From NCBI RefSeq assembly GCF_910596095.1, contig NC_056554.1, positions 5,704,001 to 5,768,000 on the forward strand: a DNA stretch of 64,000 nucleotides. The letters run 5' to 3'. The DNA comes from Thunnus maccoyii (lineage: Eukaryota > Chordata > Actinopteri > Scombriformes > Scombridae). Positions 1-9,995 of this stretch are shown here, one piece after another; positions within the stretch are counted from its first letter, which is position 1, and every line of letters starts with the position of its first letter. Under the pieces are notes generated by a model. It was not told where the DNA came from, ran no database searches, and worked only from the letters and a program-made list of their open reading frames with translations. The position numbers and the translations under genes were made by a program.

Positions 1-529
1 TTGGCCTTTGATAATTACAAATTTATTGGGGCACTGCAAGGTCAAAACCAATGGTGCAACAACAATAAGTGATAATTATATTGTGTAAAGATAAAACAGT
101 ACACAGTCAACAATTAGTAGTCAGTGAATTGAAAAACAGTATTGAGTTTATTAAAACTGTACACTGAATGTTTGACTTTTCCACAAAATGCTGCCTGATT
201 GATTTTTTAAAAATGTGAACAATTCATTATATTAATTGCTATTGTTATATTTTAATGCTAAAATTAAGTCTATAAATGGGCTAAGGGTGATGAAAATGAA
301 TCTGAACAAGTTTCCACACGTGTGCAACTATTAGCATTTGAGTCTGAGATCATAGGAGCAGTCACAAAAATGACTTAAAACCATAGACTGTATAAAAATG
401 CTTAAAACACTTTTTAAGTGTTTTAAGCAGCCAGTCATGTAACAGCCGGCAGACTCTGCTGATCTGTCTTAACTGAGAAGTGACCGTCTGCTTACAGAGA
501 AATGTGTGTGTGTGTGTGTGTGTGTGTGT

Positions 530-579
<50 letters not shown>

Positions 580-1599
580 AGGTTGCATCACACTGAAAAA
601 GTAGCAACCCGTCAGATCTCACAGCAAGTTACAAACTCTATGTATGTTCATAGTTAGCCAACAGCAATATCCTGGTTAGGATGTCAACGGTTAACTGCTG
701 AGAATATTTTTGACTGGTTATGCATGTCGGTCTACAGGTTCATTTGCATACACACTGCACTAATGGCTTGTTCACAACATCAGATATTCTTTTTCAATGG
801 ATAAAGTACCAATGTAAAACTGACTTCTACACAGAGTGTTGCATTATGGGCTGTTTGTAACATTAATGTTGCTAGGCTAGCGATTGTCTTAAAGTCTGTT
901 TATAGTGAGTGTGTTGGAGTCAATCAGCACTAAAAGTGTTTCGCTAGTCCAGTTTAACCTGCTGGAGTTCTGAAGGATCATGGAATGTGTTTTTCTGCCA
1001 CGGAGGAAATAAATTCATGATGAGTGAAAACGAGTGAAGCATCTTCTGACGTCTCTACTACTACTACAAGCTGCCAGATGCCACTGTCACAGACAGTCTT
1101 ATTAATAGTAACTGCCAGAGAAAATCATTTTGACCGCTTCCAAGAGCCTGGCAGGAGAGTGTGTGACTAACTTTAAAACACAACGTGTATGAATACTTAC
1201 ACTGTACAGTGTTTAGCTGCCTGTGCTTATCACATAATGTTTTAGCTAATGTAAGCTAAAGGGTTAGCTGTTAATGTTTACGTTGACATTACACATATAT
1301 TTGCGGGATGGGAGAAATCTTGCGCCACTGTTGATGTCCAGCATGATGATTGAGACACTGGAAAACATTGAGAGTGTTTATTTGCTGCGTTGCATGTAGT
1401 TTTGAATGAGGAAGTACGCAACTTTCTTTTAAGGGAACAATGGCCAGTTCAAAACAGGGCACGCTAAACTGGCCATGGGGGTAGTTAATTTTAGAAGGGG
1501 CATTACGGCCACACTCTGGGGCATCCACGGCACTGGTTGTTTGGCCGTGGCATAATTCCTGCTCTGCAATTAATATGACAAAGCATATTCTAAACTCAC
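1..1599. other. Spacer at left end of repeat unit I
   Basis: No gene is supported here. The stretch recurs almost base for base at 12201, 20798 and 43433 and, shortened, from 53781, so it marks the start of each large tandem unit. It contains the (TG)n tract and ends at a broken tail exon. A minus-strand AATAAA (plus-strand tttatt) near 1378 could be the old poly(A) signal of that relic. Plus-strand open frames here are short and unlike known proteins. Confidence 0.6.
502..577. repeat. (TG)n microsatellite, unit I
   Basis: A run of about 37 TG dinucleotides with one 'tacg' interruption. The same locus in the other units differs in length and interruptions (12749-12820, 21298-21367, 43981-44015, 54163-54209), as expected for slippage after duplication. 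The HT-repeat peptides read from it are artefacts. Confidence 0.95.
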
Positions 1600-1737
1600 A
1601 CATCCAGTAGCTTCCTGAATCTGGTGGCAGCAGCAAACACAACATTCAGCTCCAGCTCTCTCTCTGATGCAGACCTGCAATTTTCTTTCTTTTGTCTTTG
1701 GATGGGCTACATAGTTCAGGTCATCTGAGCTCACATT
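1600..1737 (-). pseudogene. Relic P: broken ITIM tail exon, unit I
   Basis: On the minus strand this reads SDDLNYVA, then a one-base frame offset hides an AELNVVFAATR-like ending in another frame. It is clearly related to the functional tail exons (SDDLNYAAV ... NVVYAATR). The acceptor AG is changed to AA (tacaAAATG instead of tacAG|AATC) and the stop triplet after ATR is lost. No matching V, linker or transmembrane exon lies upstream, so it is an isolated relic. Copies sit in all five units. Confidence 0.75.
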
Positions 1738-1740
1738 TTG

Positions 1741-2916
1741 TACATAAGAGTTCACACAGTCATGTGTTGTATCTTAGATGCTGTAGCTGAGTTTGTCAGG
1801 TATCATCCTTAAATCTGTGCATAATTAAAGTTTTTTTAAAATGTCTTTCTTCCAAACAAGTAGGCTAAATCTTGTAATTCAGTCACATTAAAGTTATAAT
1901 ACTATTGTTTTCTCCAATAGCCATTGAATGTATTTCTATTCAGTAATGATCTCTCAGTACAGTAGTTATGCTTCACTCCTGCAGCTTCTACTGTTGTTGT
2001 GTATCAGAAGGTGCATTATTGCTCAAATACCAACAGAAAGATGAGAAAAAGGAATTAAAAGTTGATCATAACTTTGTATCATTCAAGTTGTCATTTGTTA
2101 TTGATTACTAGGACTGTTTTCTGCTCCTGTTATGAGATGTTGAGTCATGGAGGGATTTTCTTATGAATGTTAACAATCTCCTGTTTCCTGCCATTGTGTT
2201 TTTGATCCTAATGTTAATGCATTATAACAAGACTACCAGAAGACAAAACACAAGACAACAACAAAACATTTTCATCTTTGTGGATACAGAATACAGGTCA
2301 CTGTTTCCAGTTAGTATTCTCTAACTGATATCTGAGAGTGAAACCAGAGACTAAATGACTAAAGACCAAATGGAGAGCCATGAATGTGTGCTGGCAAAAA
2401 TTTGTTGGAGAGCAGATGTTGATGTAGCTTGTGAAGGTAAAGTGAGTTTGTGTAAAATGAAAGTGACTCATGGTGGATGTTTAAAAGTAGCATTACTCTC
2501 TATCTTTGAATACAGCAAGGCCTTTGATGTCTGTGGAAGGTTTCACTGCTTTATTTGTAGCTTTGACTCTGGACACCTCTTGATTTTTACTTCATTTCAG
2601 CTCAGACCACACTGTGCTGTCTCTTCCTGTCAAACAAGTGATGTGTCACCCACCCTCCCTATCGTACTCTCTCTGTAACTAAGTTTGACCGTCATCAGTG
2701 TCCTTTCTGCTCTTTTAATTGTCACATTAAGATTGTAGACAGATGAAATAAGAAAGACAAAGACTTTGGCTTAGAAAAGAAAAAGAAAAACACAAGCATG
2801 AAAATACAAACTAGTTTTTACTTTTGTGGTTGCTTGTATTCACCACCTACATGTGAGAACAACCACAGAATAATATGATAAAGCATCAGAGCTGCAGTTC
2901 CAGTTGCTTCCTGAGT
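1741..2916. other. Intergenic spacer, unit I
   Basis: No supported gene. A plus-strand open frame at 2355-2678 (107 codons) is repeated in units II and IV, but is broken by a stop in unit III and truncated in unit V, so it does not behave like a conserved protein. Near 2605-2705 lies a block also found downstream of the other tail exons (cagaccacactgtgctgt ... atcagtgtcctt). This is probably old 3'-flanking sequence copied along with the genes. Confidence 0.5.
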
Positions 2917-3039
2917 CTATCTAGTGGCAGCATAAACAACATGAGTTTCCTCCTCTCTCTCTGCTGCTGGCCTCCTGCTTCTTATTGTTTTTGGAAGGAA
3001 CCTCAGCACTGAAGAGTTCAGCTCATCTGAGCCCAAATA
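2917..3039 (-). other. Orphan intact tail exon D1, unit I
   Basis: A 123-nt open exon with a good acceptor (tgatttacag|TATTTG) encodes 40 residues starting YLGSDELNSSVL and ending ETHVVYAATR, then TAG. It matches the terminal exon of the receptor genes, but the first ITIM tyrosine is replaced (LNSSVL for LNYAAV). No V or transmembrane exon of its own is visible. It lies about 660 bp downstream of the tail of the gene at 3700-5092 and starts in phase 0, so it could serve that gene as an alternative last exon. That use is inference; it may equally be a gene remnant. Confidence 0.55.
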
Positions 3040-3699
3040 CTGTAAATCAGAGAATTGGAGTCACATACTGTATCTCACACTGCAATCTCTGTTTTTTCAA
3101 TGTCTTCAAGTGCTGCACCTTTTACCAACACAGTTCTTCAGAAGTCAGAAAAAACAAAATGTAGTAGCAGTTTTATTTGGTGTGTTTTGTGGTTGTTGCT
3201 ACATTGTGAAAGTAACACACTGGAGAAAATAGTACAGAGCTGAAGGCCATTCTTGCTGTGGTTGAGATGTCTCTTTTAGGCTGACACAGACAGTACTGTT
3301 TGTTACACTTGAAAGTGGCAGGATGGACGACTGAGAGCATAAATACATGTTACATGCTAAAAAACACACCTGGATGTTAGCTGTAGACTATCTTTGTATT
3401 TTCTTCCACATACCACTATAGACACAGCGACATACTGTATGTACTGTGCATACAGTCTATATTAAGTCAACATTTAAAGCTTAAGTTTCTGTATTGATGT
3501 ACTGTAATAACATCTTTACAAGAGCGATATGAAATAAAACTCAGCACTAGAAAGAAGATGCAACTGTTATGCATCTTTTTTTCTGCCAAAGTGATGGTCT
3601 CCTGTCCACCAAACACACAAAAACACATAAAAACACAAGTGCAGATTCACATGAAAAAGCATCAGTTCCCATCTGAATAGCTTTTCTTGTTTCTTGAGT
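3040..3699. other. 3' flank of the unit I A-type gene
   Basis: No coding exon seen. On the minus strand this is the probable 3' UTR of the gene at 3700-5092. An AATAAA (plus-strand tttatt at 3172-3177) lies about 525 nt after the stop and is the nearest poly(A) signal I can see. The stretch is duplicated in units III, IV and V; in unit II it is cut by a deletion. Confidence 0.45.
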
Positions 3700-5092
3700 C
3701 TATCTGGTGGCAGCATACACAACATTTGGCTCCACCGCTCCTCTTTTTGCTTTTTGACAGAAAGTCACTGCTGCATAGTTCAGGTCATCAGAGCCCAGAT
3801 TCTGTAAATAAAAGTATTTACAGTCAGTCACCTTAACAAGTGGAAATGAAGAGAAAAACAAAACAATGGCTGGACATGATCTTAAATTATAAAACAAACA
3901 CAAGTAAATGATCAAACTTTACTTGTAAAGTAAATGATAAAACATGATTCACCTCACTCTGTTGTCGATTCTTTTCTTCATTAGCTGCCAAATGAAAGAG
4001 ACAATGTATCTAATCAGTTAATTGACCGTCATTATTCTAAAACTTTACTGTTATTCTGTTTTGGCAAACATGAAATTTAGTATTCTTCCAAAATATTTAC
4101 ACAACTTTAAAGAATTTGTGAAAAAAAATTATAAACCAAATACAAGATCGAAACATTACCTCTCTGAAGTTTTCTGTTTTTAACAACCAGACCAATGATG
4201 ACCGTAGTGTGGAGAACAAACAGACTGCCCAAGATCACCAAGATCACACCCATCAGCCTTGTTGTTGCATCCGACTCTGCCACAAGAAAGATCTTTAATC
4301 AGACTGTTTCTCCTTTTCTAGCTAAAAATGACGAACATTAAAATGGACATATGAATTTTGCACAATGAAATCTATAAGAGACTCTTACGTTTAGACTTTC
4401 TGCCAATGTCATCATATGATTCATCATCACTGCCTTTTAATGAAATGAAGATACATTTTATTTTTATTTTGTTTTAAAAATGTGCATCAATATCTTGTTC
4501 TGACAATAATTAAATAGCCACATATAGAAAGACATAAGAGAAGAATATAAATTTCATAACATCTTACCTTCAACATTTAAATGTATGACACTTAAAACTG
4601 TCTGTCCGCTAATGTAAAATCCACAGAAATAAACCCCTGAGTCAGATAAATCCACTTCCTTAATGTTGAGAGAGGTTGTGGAAATGTTGGAGCTCATTTG
4701 AAATTTTCCATTTTGAACTCCATCACAGTATTTAACAGTTTTAGAGCTGGTCATAGTTGAGATACAGCTGGCTTTGGTTCTGTTGACCAGTCTGAACCAG
4801 GATGTTGTTGCTTGAACTTCGTAAATTTTGGTGCACTGCAGTGTGACTTCTTCACCAGACTGGACGTCCACAGTGTGAGACTCAGAAAGTGAGACAGAGA
4901 TCCAGCCTGAAACACACAGCAGAGACAACAAGAGATTTAGTTGTTATAGGAAGAAAAACAAAACCTCTTAATAAATTGAATAATGAGCAAAAACCATTAA
5001 ATTCTGGCATCAATGAAGTTGAGAGAAATGTAGTGGCAGTACTTACTGATGCTGCAGAGAATGAAAGCTGTTATCAAGGTAAGGTTCATCAT
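3700..5092 (-). CDS. Single V-set Ig receptor with ITIM, A type, copy A1
   Basis: Predicted 226-aa type I membrane receptor, probably an inhibitory immune receptor. Exons (minus strand): 5047-5092, 4568-4906, 4389-4433, 4160-4276, 3953-3984, 3700-3801, all with GT-AG borders and phases that join. The start is the first of two tandem ATGs; the leader is MMNLTLITAFILCSIS. The V domain has C40 and C110 (DSGVYFC) and a core W in SWFRLVN. An extra pair, C63 and C76, may form a second disulfide. N-glycosylation motifs are NRT and NIS. An acidic linker (SDDESYDDIGRKSK) leads to a membrane span at about 151-175 with no acidic or basic residue, so adaptor pairing through the membrane is unlikely. The tail has an ITIM, LNYAAV (Y202), and NVVYAATR (Y222). 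There is no joining-type GxG motif in strand G. NITR, CD300-like and NILT families are all possible relatives. Confidence 0.85.
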
Positions 5093-5879
5093 GGTGCGTA
5101 TGATTGTAGCTCAGCAATGTGTGTAATCAAACTGTGCTCCAGGAAGGGTGCTTTCAACTTAAGAGGTGGGGCCATTTTTTCTTGCTCATACAGTTGCGTA
5201 AACTGTCCACATGAATGCTTTCTGTAAAACGAGTGTTGATGCCAAATGATCGTCTGAACGGATACGAGATGGTTATCCTAAAGGTTATTTTAGCTACGTA
5301 GTGTTCAAACCAAAGTTAAAGAATGATAGAATTCACACACACACACCTCCCAAATCTGAACAAACCCTGGTGAAACCCAAATACAGCAACAGCTAGCCAG
5401 CTAAAGAGACACAATATACAGGTTTGGATTTACCCAAAGGTGTTTTCACAGCAAAGCTAACACACCTGGAGCAATCTGTCTCTCTACTGAATGCACACAG
5501 ACATTATGTTGATCCTCCATCCAATTCTTTGTAAGACAGCAATCCCACCTTCCTATGTAGGAGTAAAAAGAGCATCACTGGGATTAGTAACTGTGTCAAT
5601 ACTGAATTTAAAAACTGAATCCTTTACATTACTTGTAAGAGATTTGAAACTACTCATTAATGAAAAATGTATCACATCAGTGTAATGTGCTCTGGTTAAA
5701 ACATTCATCAAGAATGTTGTTGGATTTGTTCTGTGTCAGCTGTCAAATGATATTTGTGTGACTCAATACTAGTAAAACCTCACAATATGTCAATAATGTG
5801 TATAGACCAGAGGCAGACTGAACACCACTGGATGTCATGTAGGCAGCTATACTGGAAACATCTACAATGTCCAGATGAT
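5093..5879. other. Upstream region of gene A1
   Basis: No gene. The first 150 bp or so is the putative promoter and 5' UTR of A1 (minus strand). It is strongly conserved between all A copies, and partly in B copies (shared CATACGCACC just before the ATG, and a CTTCCTGG block about 60-70 nt upstream). No convincing TATA box was identified. The rest is spacer shared with units III, IV and V. Confidence 0.4.
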
Positions 5880-6187
5880 GGGCGGCTGTGGCTCAGGAGG
5901 TAGAGTGGGTCATCCACTCATCGGAAGATCGGCGGTTGGATTCCCGGCTCCTCCAGTCCACATGCCGATGTGTCCTTGGGCAAGATACTTAACCCCTCAG
6001 TGTATGAATGTGTGTGAATGGTTAGTTTCCTCTGATGGGCAGGTTGGGACCTTGCATGGTAACCCCTGTACCCATTCAGCTTATGAATGTGTGTGAATGG
6101 GTGAATGTGATTTGTAGTGTAAAAGCGCTTTGAGTGGTCGGAAGACTAGAAAGGTGCTATACAAGTACAGTCCATTTACCATTTACC
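5880..6187 (+). mobile_element. tRNA-derived SINE, unit I copy
   Basis: The head resembles a tRNA gene, with an A-box-like TGGCTCAGGAGG and a B box reading ggttGgattcc (consensus GGTTCGATTCC, here with one change). The tail ends in AGTCCATTTACC repeats (CCATTTACCATTTACCA), like LINE-mobilised fish SINEs. The same insertion is at the same place in units III, IV and V, so it predates the duplications. Short open frames across it are not genes. The precise ends and SINE family are not established. Confidence 0.7.
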
Positions 6188-7098
6188 ATGATCAGCCATC
6201 GTCCTCTAGAACCTCAACAGTGAGGCTCAGCTAAGTGATGTACTGCTGTGAATATGTATGTAATGGAATCACTGATCTTCACACACACTCACTAAATATA
6301 TCATAGTAAAACAAGCTATTTTTGGAAGATGCTTAATAATTATGTCTCCATAAGCCGACAGTTTGACATATATATGAGGTATGAATATGGGAACTGATGA
6401 AAGGTGAATTAAAAAAATCATATGCCAATAAGCAGAACTTTATTTCAGATACCTGGAAAAAGAGGGACGAGTGTTTAACCAGTTCCTCCACATGGTACCT
6501 GAGAAAAACTTGATGCTGCCAGTCTTCCTTTGAATTTGAGGAACCAAATGAATCACTGTGTCGCGCACACCTGACATGCACCTTGTCTTGAGAGGATCTG
6601 TGTGCATTGATTGAAAAAAAATGCAATTTGTATTTTCTATACCTGGGCAGGTCTTAATCTATCTGGACAGGTCTTAATCTATCTGGACAGGCTGCCCAAG
6701 TAGAGAGAAACACTGATGTACAGTCTGGAGCAGAGTGAATGTTTTCACATGAGGCTGTCAGTGTCAAACTGTGTCACAAGTTGCTTATAGATCATGTGAA
6801 GATAAAACAGTGGTGCAAGTTTGTCAAAAGTGTTAAGATACATATACAGATATGTCACTAATACAGACAGGGCTGTTTGTCACCACAGTGTAAAGTGCAA
6901 CAAGGGGCAGGTGGGAGCCACATATAATTATATTTAGAAATACGACCTTTTAAAATACATATTTGAACTCAGACATTTAGTACATCAACATCAGTTTAAA
7001 TATCCAGTTTTCACTTTGATGGTTGTAAGTTTTACAAAAAGGTTTTTATAAATGTTCTGTAGAAGCTGATCATTTAGTCTACTTGACAGCAGAAAGTC
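6188..7098. other. Spacer between SINE and minisatellite, unit I
   Basis: No gene. It contains a 22-bp duplication (aggtcttaatctatctgg, tandem near 6650-6690) that varies in copy number between units. The same stretch recurs in units III (twice), IV and V. In the second unit III copy the LTR retrotransposon is inserted in its right end. Confidence 0.5.
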
Positions 7099-7225
7099 AC
7101 ACAGTTAACTACACAGTTAACTACACAGTTAAATACACAGTTAACTACACAGTTAACTACACAGTTAAATACACAGTTAACTACACAGTTAAATACACAG
7201 TTAACTACACAGTTAAATACACAGT
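7099..7225. repeat. 12-bp minisatellite, unit I
   Basis: About ten copies of ACACAGTTAACT / ACACAGTTAAAT in mixed order, just downstream of the B-type gene. The homologous arrays in the other units have about 7.5, 6.5, 5.5 and 3.5 copies. Confidence 0.95.
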
Positions 7226-7599
7226 TTTGACTGAACAGGTCTCTTGACTTTCAGGTCAGTTGTGCTCTGACTACACTGTGATATTATGTGTACCTAACTC
7301 ACTCCTCCACTGTTGCATCTAACTCTCTCTATAAGAGAATCTGGACAATCATCAGTGTCCTTACTGGCTCCTCCTCCATCAAACACAAATCATATGTTTT
7401 TACAAAATAAACTTTGAATGTGAGAAAGAAAATGCTGAGAATTAAAGCTCTGCAGTAGGACAGTGATTGAAAATGATCTTTATTGCAAAATGAGATTTTT
7501 TTGTTGGCAAGAGATGTTATTCCTCTCAGCAACAACAACACACAAAAGCCCCAAAGCAGATTAATATGATGAAGCATCAGTTCCAGTTGTTTCCTGAGT
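7226..7599. other. 3' UTR and flank of gene B1
   Basis: On the minus strand this follows the stop of the B-type gene. An AATAAA signal (plus-strand tttatt at 7479-7484) lies about 116 nt after the stop, so the 3' UTR is probably short. The conserved 3'-flank block (ctctctataagagaat ... atcagtgtccttactggctcc) follows. Confidence 0.5.
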
Positions 7600-9370
7600 C
7601 TATCTGGTGGCAGCATACACTACATTTGGCTCCACCACCTTTCTTTTTCTTTTTGCTTGAAATGTGACTGCAGCGTAGTTCAGCTCATCAGAGACCTGAT
7701 TCTGTAAAAAGAGTATTTACAGTCTTAATGTGGTGACTTGACAAGATTGAAATAAAATACAATATAGATACTGGTTCTTTGAGGCCGATACCAATATTGA
7801 TATTTGGCCAATTGTCATGAACACAATGATGCCTTGATTTTTTTTTTTTAAAGGATTGTGACATTTAGTGAAGATGTGTATGAAGGAAAACATTTTACAG
7901 TTGAAACATAAACTTGTTCGTGTTCTCTGATGGACACATTATGTAAAGAAGACACTGTTTGTAAATGACACATATCTTTGGCATTTTTATATTTGAATTT
8001 CTTGCTTATTTTGCTTATTTCTTACTCATCAGCCAACATAAACTGTGATACTGCAACAAGATCATTTCAGCTAATAGGTCTGGCTGTTTCTTGGTCTGTC
8101 ATACAATATATCAAAGTAAATGTAAAAGTAGGATTCACCTCACTTGGTTGTGGATTCTGTTCTTCTTCAGCTAAGTGACAGAGACAATTACATCTGATCA
8201 GTTATTTGACAGTCATTGTTCTAAAATATTGCTGTTATTACATTTTTCAAGCAAGATGTTTCATATATTTCCTCCATATTGTCAACACTTGAAGAGAATG
8301 TCCAGTAGCAACAAAACCAATTATAAGACAGAAACAGTAACTTTGAAAAAGTACCTGTCTTAAGTTTCCTGATTTTAACCAGCAGACCAATGATGACCAT
8401 TACAAGGAAAACAGTCAGACCAGCCAGGATCACACTCGTCAACTTTGTTATTCCATCACACTCACACTCACATTCTACAAGAAAGATCATTAAATCAGAC
8501 TAAATTACTACCAGAAGTGACTTGAGATGAAAAACAAATCAAGCAGAGATGTTTCATTTTCAAATGTTTGACAATCTGCATTTCTACATCTGCAAATCTT
8601 ACTTTTAGATGTGTCGTCCACGTCATCATGTGATTCATCATCACTGCCTTTTAATGAAATGAAGATACATTTAGTCTTGACTTTGAGAGATTTGCATCAC
8701 AATCATTGTTTGGTAATGTTTAAACTGTCACTTTGTTGCATATGTAGATATTAGATAATAATTATGAAACATATTGACAATATAAACATAAATGACCAAA
8801 CAAAATACAAGACTTAACATTAATCTTACCTTTAACTTTTAAATGTATCTCACTGAAAAGTACACGTCCACTTGTGTAGAATGCACAGAAATACAGTCCA
8901 GAGTCTGATGAATCCACTTGTTTGATGTTCAGAGAGACGGTAGAGGTGTTGGAGCTCATTTCAAATTTTCCCTTCTGAAAGCCATCACAGAATTCAGCAT
9001 CACTGTCAGACCTGATCATAACAGAGATACAGTAGATCTTGGTTCTGTTGACAAGTCTCAGCCAGAAAGTTACAGACTCATGTTTTAATATATTGGGGCA
9101 CTGCAGTGTGACTTCTTCACCAGACTGGACCTCCACAACCTGAGACTCAGACACTGAGACAGAGATCCAGCCTGAAACACACAGCAGAGACAAGTTGTTA
9201 CAGGAAGATAAATGATACCTCTTAATGAATTTAACAGTGAGTATATAAGTTTCAATTGTGTCGGCTAAACATAGAATAACAACATTTGTAATGAAGTTGA
9301 GACTAATTCAAAGCCAATACTCACTAATGCTGCAGAGACTTAAAGCAGTTATCAAGGTAAAGGTCTTCAT
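7600..9370 (-). CDS. Single V-set Ig receptor with ITIM, B type, copy B1
   Basis: Predicted 228-aa receptor with the same plan as the A type but a distinct lineage. Exons: 9325-9370, 8830-9171, 8603-8647, 8355-8474, 8139-8170, 7600-7701. The leader is MKTFTLITALSLCSIS and the mature start is near SESQVVEVQ. The V domain has C40, C63, C77 and C111 (DSGLYFC). The linker SDDESHDDVDDTSK is followed by a cysteine-rich stalk, KCECECD, next to the membrane. The stalk cysteines could allow disulfide-linked dimers (inference). The membrane span is about 157-177, uncharged. The tail carries the ITIM LNYAAV (Y204) and NVVYAATR (Y224). Downstream are a minisatellite and a poly(A) signal. Confidence 0.85.
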
Positions 9371-9634
9371 GGTGCGTATGACTGAAGCTCTGCAATGTCC
9401 GTACTTGATGTGTGACCCAGGAAGGTTGATTTCAACATAAAGAGGCGGGCTGTTTTCTTGTTGCTTGTCCTGTTCCTCAAACTGACATTAATGCTTTCAG
9501 GAAAAGCATCTTGATGCAGATGTTTGCCTCAATGAGAACGAGACAAAGTTATTTTTCAGACAATGTGATTTAATAATAAATAATCTTCAAGCCAAATTAC
9601 ATACAATATAGTGAACAAAGATATATTGAATAAG
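9371..9634. other. Upstream region of gene B1
   Basis: Putative promoter and 5' UTR for the minus-strand B1 gene. A conserved proximal block includes a GC-rich CCCGCCTC and a CTTCCTGG motif shared with the A-type upstream region. No transcription start can be fixed from sequence alone. Confidence 0.35.
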
Positions 9635-9995
9635 AGTGTTTCCCCTAGGTTGATTGCTTTGGGGCGGTGGGGGGTGAAGGGTTGTGATGGCTGATGAAAA
9701 ACTCAGAAGACACATTTCCACGACAACGATTTGGAAGACGAGTCTTTTCTTTGTCTTGAGAAGCTGCAGCATTTATTTATTTACTGCCAGACTGACAAGT
9801 TACTGCTAACCTTTTCATCTGCTCCGCTCGCATTCACCGTCACTTTTCTGCCTCTCTCTCTCTGCACTCTCTCAAGTACACACGCTCATTTACACACTCA
9901 CCACACACACACACAGACATTACACACTGCCCTATTCCTAAACAGAGCTACACTACGGCAGTGTGGCGCTGCTGAATGAATATTGGGGAAACACT
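9635..9995. mobile_element. hAT-like MITE, unit I
   Basis: The ends are inverted copies: AGTGTTTCCCC at the left and GGGGAAACACT at the right. This terminal motif is typical of fish hAT elements. The interior is about 340 bp, includes a CA-rich run and encodes no transposase, so it is non-autonomous. I could not identify a clear 8-bp target duplication. The same element is at the same site in units II, III and IV (17713, 40347, 51067). Confidence 0.6.

Noticed and set aside
362-622. His-Thr repeat peptide
   Set aside because: Translation of the (TG)n microsatellite.
2355-2678. Plus-strand 107-codon frame repeated at 14574 and 45565
   Set aside because: Broken by a stop in unit III and truncated in unit V, with no recognisable domain; the whole DNA is duplicated, so conservation means little.
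4889-5227. Plus-strand 112-codon frames antisense to the A-type signal and V exons (also at 25669, 29627, 48098, 58016)
   Set aside because: Shadow of the minus-strand gene and its intron; no domain, and splice signals and signal peptide all favour the minus strand.
5880-5955. Possible tRNA gene
   Set aside because: It has A- and B-box-like motifs, but no clean cloverleaf or acceptor pairing was found, and it continues into a SINE body.
5875-6096. 73-codon plus-strand frame
   Set aside because: Lies within the SINE.
7099-7225. CRISPR-like array
   Set aside because: Direct 12-bp tandem repeats without spacers, in eukaryotic DNA.
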